Positions 57,518 to 64,000 of a DNA stretch of 64,000 nt are shown here, in pieces. Source of the DNA: Frankiaceae bacterium (GTDB taxonomy: Bacteria; Actinomycetota; Actinomycetes; Mycobacteriales; SCTD01); contig JAENVS010000022.1 in the NCBI GenBank assembly GCA_016650445.1, positions 62,001 through 126,000 on the forward strand. Direction: 5' to 3'. A program made the translations under genes and the position numbers. The notes under the pieces are model-generated. The model was not told the DNA's origin. It saw only the letters and a program-made list of their open reading frames with translations, and did not search any database. Each line of letters begins with the position of its first letter. Position 1 is the stretch's first letter.

Positions 57518-58396
57518 GTGTCGACCTCGTTCAACTACCTCAGCTCCGATGGCACCTGCATCCGCGGTTGGCGCGGCGACGGGGACGGCCTGCCCGTCAT
57601 CATCAGCAACGGCCTGGGCACCATCCCGCAGGCCTGGCCCGGTCTGGTCCGGCCGGACAGCGGCTACTCGGTGCGCACCTGGTACTACCGCGGGACGTTC
57701 GGCTCCGAGCGGCCGCTCGACCCGAGCCGCATCCGGGTCGAGGACCACGTCGCCGACCTCGTCGCGCTGATGGACGCCGAGGGCATCGACCGCGCGCTGG
57801 TGGCCGGCTGGTCGATCGGGGTGAACATCGCGTTCGAGATGGCGGAGCGCCACCCCGATCGGGTCGCCGGCCTCATGGCGGTGGCCGGGGTGCCGGGCGG
57901 CACGTTCGGGACGATGGGCGCGCCGCTGCGGATCCCGCGGCGGCTGCGTCGGCCGGTCGCCACCCGTGCGGCGAAGGTCTTCCGTGCCACCGGTGGGCTG
58001 ATGACCCCGCTGATGAACGCCATCCCTGTCAACGACCGGCTCGCGTGGCTCGTCACGCACTCGGGCTTCATGCTCCCCGCCGCGCGGCTGGACGTGGTCA
58101 CCCCGATGCTCGAGGAGTTCCTCAAGCAGGACTGGCGGTGGTACATGAAGCTGGCGGTCGCGGCCGCTGAGCACCACCCGATGGACGTCTCGTTCGTGAA
58201 GTGCCCGACGACGCTGGTCGCGGGGAAGTGGGACGTCCTGACCTCGATGGACGACATCGTCGACACGGCGTCGCGCATCCCGCACGCGCAGATCACCGTG
58301 CTGCCGGGCAGCCACTTCCTGCCGATGGAGTACCCCGAGCTGGTCGCGACGGCCCTCGCGGAGCTGGCGCGGCGCAGCGACCTCGTCCCCACCTGA
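57518..58396 (+). CDS. Alpha/beta hydrolase
   Basis: The 292-residue protein starts STSFNYLSSDGTCIRGWRGDGDG. It has VIISNGLGTIPQAWPGL, RTWYYRGTFGSERP, the elbow VAGWSIGVNIAFEMAE near residue 105, the acid in VAGKWDVLTSMDD and His in LPGSHFLPMEYPE, a complete Ser-Asp-His triad. It is cytoplasmic; the substrate is unknown. GTG 57518 is chosen from the -10 position and the conserved N-terminus. It is divergent from ilvB across a palindromic site and precedes the YihY gene by 35 bases. Confidence 0.82.
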   Translation: MSTSFNYLSSDGTCIRGWRGDGDGLPVIISNGLGTIPQAWPGLVRPDSGYSVRTWYYRGTFGSERPLDPSRIRVEDHVADLVALMDAEGIDRALVAGWSIGVNIAFEMAERHPDRVAGLMAVAGVPGGTFGTMGAPLRIPRRLRRPVATRAAKVFRATGGLMTPLMNAIPVNDRLAWLVTHSGFMLPAARLDVVTPMLEEFLKQDWRWYMKLAVAAAEHHPMDVSFVKCPTTLVAGKWDVLTSMDDIVDTASRIPHAQITVLPGSHFLPMEYPELVATALAELARRSDLVPT

Positions 58397-58431
58397 GTCC
58401 CGCGACCGGTCGCATCAGCGACAATGACGCG

Positions 58432-59409
58432 GTGACGTCTCCCTCCGCCGCACTGACGGCCGAGTCCGACCGTCGCAGCGCCGAGGCGCGGGCGGCCGCG
58501 ACCCGGGCCGAAGCAGCACGGCCGACACCCCGGAACCCGGTCCGCTGGTTCGCCCGAACGGTCGCCGACGTCATCCGCAAGTCCGACCGCGACCGGGTTC
58601 TGGGCCTCTCGGCCGAGAACGCCTTCATGGCCGTGCTCACGGTGTTCCCGACGCTTCTCGTGGTCGCCGCGGTCCTCGGTCAGCTCGGGCTGATCATCGG
58701 CTCGGGCAACGCCACCAAGGTCGAGAACGCCGTGCTCGACTTCCTCGGCCGCCTCCTCACCGATCAGGCGGACGGCGCCATCGGCACCGCCCGCGGGCTG
58801 TTCGACACCGGCGGCGACGTGCTCACCCTCGCGACGCTCCTCGCCGTGATCTCCGTCGCGATGGCCTTCGCCGGCGTCATCAACACCGTGACGATCGCCT
58901 ACGACGTGCACGACCAACGCGGCTGGTGGAAGCGCCGCGGCCTGGGTCTGCTCGTGGGGATGGGCAGCGTTCTCACCGGTGCGATCGTCGTGACGCTCAT
59001 CGTCGTTGGGCCGGTCTTCGGCAGCGGGGTCGATATCGTCGCCGGCGTCGGTCTGGGCCAGGAGTACGAGTTCCTCTGGGAGTACGCGCGCTGGCCGGTG
59101 GCGTTCCTGTCGCTGGTGCTGTGGGCGGCCACGATGTTCCACATCTGCCCGGACCGGGCGGGTCCGTGGCGACACGGCTGGCCGGGCGCCCTGCTGACTT
59201 CGCTGTTCTGGCTCGCCGCGTCAGTCGGGTTCAACGTCTACCTCGAGCTGGTGGTCCGCTCCTCGCCGGTGCTCGGCGCACTCGGTGGCGGGCTGATCCT
59301 CATGACGTGGTTCTACCTGCTCTGTCTCGGGCTCCTCGTAGGTGCCGAGCTCAACGCCATCCTGCTCGCCCGGCGTGCGTGCCGAGACGGCGATCCGGCT
59401 ACTCCGTGA
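58432..59409 (+). CDS. YihY/BrkB-family integral membrane protein
   Basis: The 325-residue protein has a charged N-terminal region (about 45 residues) then six membrane helices, with [27 protein letters not shown] as the first and [28 protein letters not shown] as the last, the latter being the family's diagnostic end. YihY proteins are probable inner-membrane transporters of unknown substrate (not RNase BN). GTG 58432 follows a -10-like GACAAT by six bases. Its end overlaps gatB by 11 bases, tail to tail. Confidence 0.88.
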   Translation: MTSPSAALTAESDRRSAEARAAATRAEAARPTPRNPVRWFARTVADVIRKSDRDRVLGLSAENAFMAVLTVFPTLLVVAAVLGQLGLIIGSGNATKVENAVLDFLGRLLTDQADGAIGTARGLFDTGGDVLTLATLLAVISVAMAFAGVINTVTIAYDVHDQRGWWKRRGLGLLVGMGSVLTGAIVVTLIVVGPVFGSGVDIVAGVGLGQEYEFLWEYARWPVAFLSLVLWAATMFHICPDRAGPWRHGWPGALLTSLFWLAASVGFNVYLELVVRSSPVLGALGGGLILMTWFYLLCLGLLVGAELNAILLARRACRDGDPATP

Positions 59410-60904
59410 CGCCGAGACGCTCGAGCAGGAGGCGTCGTACGACGGAGGCGTCGGCCTGTCCGCGGGTCGCCTTCATGACGCGGCCGACGAGCGCCCCGAC
59501 GGCCTGAACCTTCCCCGCCCGGATCTTGTCGGCGGCGTCGGCATCGGCGGCGATCGCCTCGTCGACAGCCGTCGCCAGCGCCCCCTCGTCGGAGACGACC
59601 GCCAGACCTCGTGTCGCCACGACGGCCTCCGGCTCGCCCTCGCCCGCGAGCACCCCGTCGACGACCTGACGCGCCAGGCCCGCGGTGAGCGAGCCGCCGG
59701 CGACGAGCCCGACCACCCTGGCGACCTGCGCCGGCGTGATCGACAGCTCCGCGGGCTCGACGCCGCTGCTGTTGGCTGTCTGGGCGAGGTGCCCGAGCCA
59801 CCAGTTGCGGGCTTCCGCAGCAGGTGCGCCGGCGTCGACCGTCGCGAGCACCAGGTCGAGCACGCCGGCGTTGGTCATCGCCTCGGCGTCCAACGCTGAC
59901 AGCGCGAGCTGCTCGATGAGCCGCCGACGCCGCACGGAGGGCGCCTCGGGCAGGGCGGCCTTCAGCTCCGCGACCCAGTCCGTGTCCGGCGCGACCGGCA
60001 CGAGATCGGGCTCGGGGAAGTAGCGGTAGTCGGTCGCCTCCTCCTTGGACCGCCCGGACGTCGAGAGCCCGGTGTCCTCGTGGAAGTGCCGGGTCTCCTG
60101 CACGATCCGCTCGCCCTGGCGCAGCCGGGCGGCCTGCCGCTCGACCTCGGACCGCACCGCGCGCTCCACCGAGCGCAGCGAGTTGACGTTCTTGGTCTCG
60201 GACCGCGTGCCCCAGTCGTCGCCGGGCTTGTTGAGCGAGACGTTGACGTCGCACCGCAGCGAGCCCTGCTCCATCTTCACGTCGCTGACGCCGAGGCCAC
60301 GCAGCACGTCGCGTAGCTCGGCGACGTACGCCTTGGCCACCTCCGCCGGCCGGTGCTTGGTGCCGACCACGGGTTTGGTGACGATCTCGACGAGCGGGAT
60401 CCCGGCCCGGTTGTAGTCGACGAGGCTGTGGGAAGCACCGTGGATGCGCCCCGTGGCACCGCCGACGTGCAGCGTCTTGCCGGTGTCCTCCTCCAGGTGC
60501 ACCCGCTCGATCGGCACGCGCACCGTTTCCAACGTGCCATCCGCATTGCTCACTTCGACGTCGAGGTACCCGTCGGTGCACAACGGCTCGTCGTACTGGG
60601 AGGTCTGGAAGTTCTTCGGCATGTCCGGGTAGAAGTAGTTCTTGCGCGCGAAGCGGCACCAGGTCGCGATGTCGCAGTGCAGCGCCAGGCCGATCCGGAT
60701 GGTCGACTCGATCGCCTTCTCGTTGACGACAGGCAGGGCACCGGGAAGGCCGAGGCAGACCGGGCACGTGTGCGTGTTGGGGTCGGCGCCGAAGGTCGTG
60801 TCGCAGCCGCAGAACATCTTGCTCGCCGTACCCAGCTCGACGTGCGTCTCCAGCCCGATCACCGGCTCGAACTCCTGCAGGGCCTCCGCGTAAGGGACGG
60901 TCAT
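59399..60904 (-). CDS. gatB: Asp/Glu-tRNA amidotransferase subunit B
   Basis: GatB binds the mischarged Glu-tRNA(Gln) or Asp-tRNA(Asn) and phosphorylates the side chain for amidation. The 501-residue protein has [47 protein letters not shown] (zinc Cys), the kinase segment [17 protein letters not shown] and [11 protein letters not shown]. The C-terminal YqeY-like tail domain follows (to [12 protein letters not shown]). It follows gatA by 26 bases on the same strand. Confidence 0.96.
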   Translation of the reverse strand: MTVPYAEALQEFEPVIGLETHVELGTASKMFCGCDTTFGADPNTHTCPVCLGLPGALPVVNEKAIESTIRIGLALHCDIATWCRFARKNYFYPDMPKNFQTSQYDEPLCTDGYLDVEVSNADGTLETVRVPIERVHLEEDTGKTLHVGGATGRIHGASHSLVDYNRAGIPLVEIVTKPVVGTKHRPAEVAKAYVAELRDVLRGLGVSDVKMEQGSLRCDVNVSLNKPGDDWGTRSETKNVNSLRSVERAVRSEVERQAARLRQGERIVQETRHFHEDTGLSTSGRSKEEATDYRYFPEPDLVPVAPDTDWVAELKAALPEAPSVRRRRLIEQLALSALDAEAMTNAGVLDLVLATVDAGAPAAEARNWWLGHLAQTANSSGVEPAELSITPAQVARVVGLVAGGSLTAGLARQVVDGVLAGEGEPEAVVATRGLAVVSDEGALATAVDEAIAADADAADKIRAGKVQAVGALVGRVMKATRGQADASVVRRLLLERLGVTE

Positions 60905-60930
60905 GCGCAGAACTCGATCGCGACCTGCAT

Positions 60931-62394
60931 CTAGGCCTCCCAGTCCAGTGGCGGAACCGGCGCCGGCATGGTCGCCTCGAACGCCGCGCCCACCCGGTAG
61001 AGCAGCTCGTCACGCATCGTCGGCGCCATGATCTGAAGACCGACCGGCAGCCCGTCCGACAGGCCGCAGGGCAGGGACATCGCCGGCCCGCCGTAGAGGT
61101 TGGACGGGATCGTCGCGAGGTCCTGGCGGTACATCGCCAGCGGGTCGGACAGCTTCTCCCCCAGCGGGAAGGCGACGGTGGGAGCCGCCGGGGAGACGAG
61201 CACGTCGGCCAGCGCGAAGGCCTCGGTGAAGTCGCGCGTGATGAGGCTGCGCACCTTCTGCGCCTGGCCGTAGTAGGCGTCGTAGTAGCCCGAGGACAGC
61301 GCGTAGGTGCCCAGGATGATGCGGCGCTTCACCTCGGCGCCGAACCCCTGCGCGCGCGTCAGCGACATGACCTCTTCGAGGCTGCGGTCGCCGTCGTCGC
61401 CGACCCGCAAGCCGTAGCGGACGCTGTCGAACCGAGCCAGGTTGCTCGACGCCTCGGACGGCGCGATCAGGTAGTACGCCGGCAGCGCGTAGGCGAAGTG
61501 CGGGCAGCTGACCTCGACGACCTTCGCGCCGAGCCCGGTGAGGGTCTCGACGGCTTCGGCGAAGCGCTGCTCCACCCCAGGCTGGTAGCCCTCGCCGGAC
61601 AGCTCCTTGACCACGCCGATGGTCATGCCGCTGATGTCGGCCTGCTTCGCGGCCTCGACGACGGGCGGCACCGGAGACGGGATCGACGTCGAGTCGCGCG
61701 GGTCGTGCCCGGCGATGACCTCATGCAGCAGCGCGGCGTCCATCACGGTGCGCGCGCATGGGCCGGCCTGGTCGAGGCTGCTGGAGAAGGCCACGAGCCC
61801 GTAGCGGCTGACACCGCCGTAGGTCGGCTTCACCCCGACCGTGCCGGTGACCGCGGCCGGCTGCCGGATCGAGCCGCCGGTGTCGGTGCCGATCGCGAGG
61901 GGCGCTTCGAAGCTCGCGACCGCCGCGCTCGAGCCACCACCGGAGCCACCCGGGATGCGGTCGAGGTCCCACGGGTTGTGCGTCGGGCCGTAGGCGCTGT
62001 GCTCGGTGGACGAACCCATCGCGAACTCGTCCATGTTGGTCTTGCCCAGGATCACGACGCCGGCAGACTTGAGCCGCTCGACCACGGTGGCGTCGTACGG
62101 CGGGCGCCAGCCCTCGAGGATCCGCGAGCCGACGGTGGTCGGGACGCCCTTCTGGACGATGACGTCCTTCAAGGCGAGAGGTACGCCGGCAAGCGGGCCG
62201 CTGATCTCGCCGGCGTCGACCCTGCGCGCGGTCTCAAGCGCGCCCTCGCTGTCGACGTGCAGGAACGCGTGCAGCTGGCCGTCGATCTTCGCGATGCGGT
62301 CGAGGTGCGCCTGCGCGACGTCGACCGCGTTGGTCTCGCCGGCGGCGATCGCCGCGGCGATCTCCCGCGCGGTCAGCCGGGTGAGGTCGTTCAC
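60931..62394 (-). CDS. gatA: Asp/Glu-tRNA amidotransferase subunit A
   Basis: GatA is the glutaminase that supplies ammonia to GatB. The 487-residue amidase-signature protein has the catalytic Lys in [14 protein letters not shown] near residue 77 and [26 protein letters not shown]. The Ser-cisSer-Lys core is in [36 protein letters not shown] near residues 151-186. It overlaps gatC by four bases and precedes gatB. Confidence 0.96.
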   Translation of the reverse strand: MNDLTRLTAREIAAAIAAGETNAVDVAQAHLDRIAKIDGQLHAFLHVDSEGALETARRVDAGEISGPLAGVPLALKDVIVQKGVPTTVGSRILEGWRPPYDATVVERLKSAGVVILGKTNMDEFAMGSSTEHSAYGPTHNPWDLDRIPGGSGGGSSAAVASFEAPLAIGTDTGGSIRQPAAVTGTVGVKPTYGGVSRYGLVAFSSSLDQAGPCARTVMDAALLHEVIAGHDPRDSTSIPSPVPPVVEAAKQADISGMTIGVVKELSGEGYQPGVEQRFAEAVETLTGLGAKVVEVSCPHFAYALPAYYLIAPSEASSNLARFDSVRYGLRVGDDGDRSLEEVMSLTRAQGFGAEVKRRIILGTYALSSGYYDAYYGQAQKVRSLITRDFTEAFALADVLVSPAAPTVAFPLGEKLSDPLAMYRQDLATIPSNLYGGPAMSLPCGLSDGLPVGLQIMAPTMRDELLYRVGAAFEATMPAPVPPLDWEA

Positions 62395-62693
62395 GTCTCG
62401 TCATCCAGGATCCGGGGCACGCGGAAGCGACCGTCCTCAGCTGCCGGCGCGCCGGCCAGCACGTCGTCGCGGGGCAGCGAGGTGACGACGACGTCTGGGC
62501 GCATGACGTTCTCGAGCGGTACGGCGTGCGTCATCGGCGTGACGCCCTCGGCGTCGCTCACCTCACCGATCTTGGCGACGGCGCCGAGGATCACGTCGAG
62601 CTGACTGGCCAGCCGGTCGAGCTCGCTGTCGTCGAGCGCGAGCCGCGCGAGGCGCGCGAGGTGCGCGACCTCGGCACGGGTGATCTCAGCCAT
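62391..62693 (-). CDS. gatC: Asp/Glu-tRNA amidotransferase subunit C
   Basis: GatC is the small belt-like subunit that stabilises GatA-GatB. The 100-residue protein has the standard [25 protein letters not shown] start, the [19 protein letters not shown] middle, and ends [11 protein letters not shown]. It overlaps gatA by four bases (coupled translation), so gatC-gatA-gatB is one operon. Confidence 0.95.
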   Translation of the reverse strand: MAEITRAEVAHLARLARLALDDSELDRLASQLDVILGAVAKIGEVSDAEGVTPMTHAVPLENVMRPDVVVTSLPRDDVLAGAPAAEDGRFRVPRILDDET

Positions 62694-62765
62694 GCGGCTC
62701 CTCGACAGCGGCGGAACGGACGAGCCGCAGTCTAGGTGGGGCGGGTCAGCGCCCGCCGCCGCGGA

Positions 62766-63347
62766 TCAGGCGCTGCAGCTCGGCGCATCCGTCGGGCGCA
62801 GCCGCAGTCGCGACAGCGGCGCGGCAATGTCGTTACCCGCCGCACTCGTGGAGACCTCGTGCTCGTCGCCCACGGTCGCGTCGGTCGTGCAGTCACCTGT
62901 CGAGATCGTCACGACCGCCGTCGCGGGTGCGCCGTTGTAGATCGCGAAGGTGCTGTCCGCACCGCTGCCGCCGCCGTGCAGGCTGCCCACGACGGCGCCG
63001 GATCGCTCGGCGGGCCGCCAGGTGACCTCGAACGGGATCCCGCCGATGACCGCCTCGAGGTGGGCGGCGGCGGTGTCGGCGTCGGCCGTCAGGCTGCCCT
63101 TGGGCAGCGCACCGGCGTAGTAGCGCGGGCCCTGGCAGTCGGGGTCGCAGAACGTGACACTCACCGCGAGGTAGCTGGCTGAGGAGCGCGCGATAGCCCG
63201 CAGCTCGACCTCGAGGTGTTCCCCGTCGTCGGTCGGGAGCGCGATGCGGACCACCGCCGCGCGGGAGGACTCGGCGGGCGCCGCGACTGCGGGAAGGACC
63301 CCCGCTGCAGCGACGAGCGGCAGGGCAAGAGCGAGCAGACGGCGCAT
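62766..63347 (-). CDS. Secreted hypothetical protein with signal peptide
   Basis: The 193-residue protein starts RRLLALALPLVAAAGVLPAVAAP, a clean signal peptide, and has four or five Cys in the mature part (FCDPDCQGP, GDCTTDAT, PSCSA), so disulfides are likely. I recognise no family. ATG 63347 has GGGGGA six bases upstream. It is divergent from an ECF-like sigma factor across an inverted repeat (63399-63427), which may mean that the sigma factor controls it. Confidence 0.7.
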   Translation of the reverse strand: MRRLLALALPLVAAAGVLPAVAAPAESSRAAVVRIALPTDDGEHLEVELRAIARSSASYLAVSVTFCDPDCQGPRYYAGALPKGSLTADADTAAAHLEAVIGGIPFEVTWRPAERSGAVVGSLHGGGSGADSTFAIYNGAPATAVVTISTGDCTTDATVGDEHEVSTSAAGNDIAAPLSRLRLRPTDAPSCSA

Positions 63348-63398
63348 GACGTTCCCCCAGGTTTCGGCGATTGACCCGTGGACGTGACACGCCGTCGA

Positions 63399-63427
63399 AA
63401 GGTTCGCCACGATGTGTGCCGAACCTT
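63399..63427. promoter_or_regulatory. Inverted repeat in the divergent secreted-protein/sigma-factor gap
   Basis: AAGGTTCG (63399-63406) and CGAACCTT (63420-63427) are perfect 8-base arms 13 bases apart, inside the 133-base gap. The arms contain AACC-type sequence seen in ECF -35 elements. It may be an operator or a pair of face-to-face promoters. Confidence 0.5.
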
Positions 63428-63480
63428 CTGGGGTGCCCAGGCGTCCACGACTCGAGGCACTGCGATCTGGAGGGGGAGAG

Positions 63481-64000
63481 GTGACGGCGTTCGTGGACAC
63501 CGCGCCGCGCGACAGCGCGGTGACCTCCCGAGCCGCCGTCTCCGCCGACGAGGTCGAGTTCGTCGCGTTCTACTCCGAGCACTTCGGCCGGCTGTCGGGC
63601 TATGCGCTCTCGCTGGTCGGCGACGCCGGGCTCGCCACCGACGTCGCCCAGGAGGCGATGACGCGGCTCTTCGCACGCTGGGGCCGCGTGCGCGACCCAC
63701 GGGCCTGGGTCTACTTCGTCGCGACGAACCTGTCGACCGACCACTGGCGTCGGTCGCAGCGCGACCGGGCGCTCACGGACCTGCTCCGCGACATCACCAG
63801 CACCGAGGACCAGGCGCACGACCCCTGGCTGCGCGACCTCGTCGACCGGCTGCCGGCCAACCTGCGCCAAGCCGTGCTCCTGCACTACTACGCCGATCTA
63901 CCGATCGACGAGGTCGCCCGCCTCGTCCACCGGCCGGTCGGGACCGTGAAGCGCCGACTGCACGACGCTCGCCAGCTGCTCGCGAGCGCCGGAGGAACCC
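63481..64000 (+). CDS. ECF-type RNA polymerase sigma factor, 3' end beyond the window
   Basis: From GTG 63481, with GGAGGGGGAGAG just upstream, 173 codons are open to the window edge. The sequence has a sigma region 2 (VEFVAFYSEHFGRLSGYALSL, then ATDVAQEAMTRLFARWGRV and DPRAWVYFVATNLSTDHWRR). Region 4 follows (LPANLRQAVLLHYYADLPIDEVARLVHRPVGTVKRRLHDARQLL). This is the SigE-like actinobacterial ECF layout. No anti-sigma gene is visible; one could lie just downstream. The N-terminal 24 residues are a non-conserved extension. Confidence 0.85.
   Translation, partial: MTAFVDTAPRDSAVTSRAAVSADEVEFVAFYSEHFGRLSGYALSLVGDAGLATDVAQEAMTRLFARWGRVRDPRAWVYFVATNLSTDHWRRSQRDRALTDLLRDITSTEDQAHDPWLRDLVDRLPANLRQAVLLHYYADLPIDEVARLVHRPVGTVKRRLHDARQLLASAGGT

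Overview
The window comes from a high-GC actinomycete chromosome. The gene order amt-ftsY-smc-mutM-rnc-rpmF-yceD-sepIVA, then recG-thiL-ddl-gpsA-cofC-ppk-hup-leuD-leuC-iclR, then gltX-tRNAs-leuB-serA-ilvC-ilvN-ilvB-gatB-gatA-gatC, parallels the order I recall for Mycobacterium tuberculosis. Coenzyme F420 synthesis (cofC), an HU protein with a long Lys/Ala tail and a SepIVA-type division protein also point to Actinomycetes. I cannot name the genus. There are no rRNA genes, insertion sequences, CRISPR arrays or prophage modules, and no gene-free stretch exceeds about 230 bases.

Layout. 1-7.6 kb: start of an ammonium transporter, a secreted sialidase-like protein, a lipoprotein hydrolase, ftsY and smc. 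7.6-16.3 kb: a minus-strand housekeeping run (mutM, rnc, rpmF, yceD, sepIVA, coaD, rsmD, recG, a DhaL/DegV fatty-acid-kinase-like gene) ending at rpmB. 16.3-24.9 kb: gamma carbonic anhydrase, thiD-thiL, a stand-alone Lrp sensor domain, a DUF3515 lipoprotein, ddl, a DNA glycosylase, a trans-sulfuration enzyme, gpsA, plsC, cofC. 25-31 kb: ppk1, HU, leuD/leuC and their divergent IclR-type regulator. 31-37.4 kb: secreted Ig-like protein, HNH nuclease, tRNA-Glu and tRNA-Gln, gltX, an FAH-family hydrolase, a VapBC-type toxin-antitoxin pair. 37.4-57.5 kb: branched-chain amino-acid region (cimA, ilvE, leuB, leuA, serA, ilvC, ilvN, ilvB), interrupted by an uncharacterised ATP-grasp/two-esterase operon, a CBS protein, a PGRP amidase and a matrixin-like protein. 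57.5-64 kb: hydrolase, YihY membrane protein, gatB-gatA-gatC, a secreted protein and the start of an ECF sigma factor.

How the genes work together. LeuA, LeuC, LeuD, LeuB, IlvB, IlvN, IlvC, IlvE and CimA cover most of leucine, valine and threonine-independent isoleucine synthesis (IlvD is not seen). Three of the biosynthetic promoters, those of leuA, ilvB and cimA, are each followed by a tiny reading frame rich in the matching amino acid: CTG CTG CTT for leuA; Leu and three Val codons for ilvB; ATT ATC for cimA. Each has a hairpin, and two have an intrinsic terminator. In all three the start codon lies 6-7 bases after a candidate -10 box, so the leader mRNAs look leaderless. leuCD instead shares a dyad operator with the IclR-type gene. 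An IlvM-like ACT protein is translationally coupled to cimA behind the Ile-coded leader. GltX, tRNA-Gln and GatCAB together supply the indirect route to Gln-tRNA(Gln).

The least explained parts are the cimA leader/ACT unit and the ATP-grasp/two-esterase operon.
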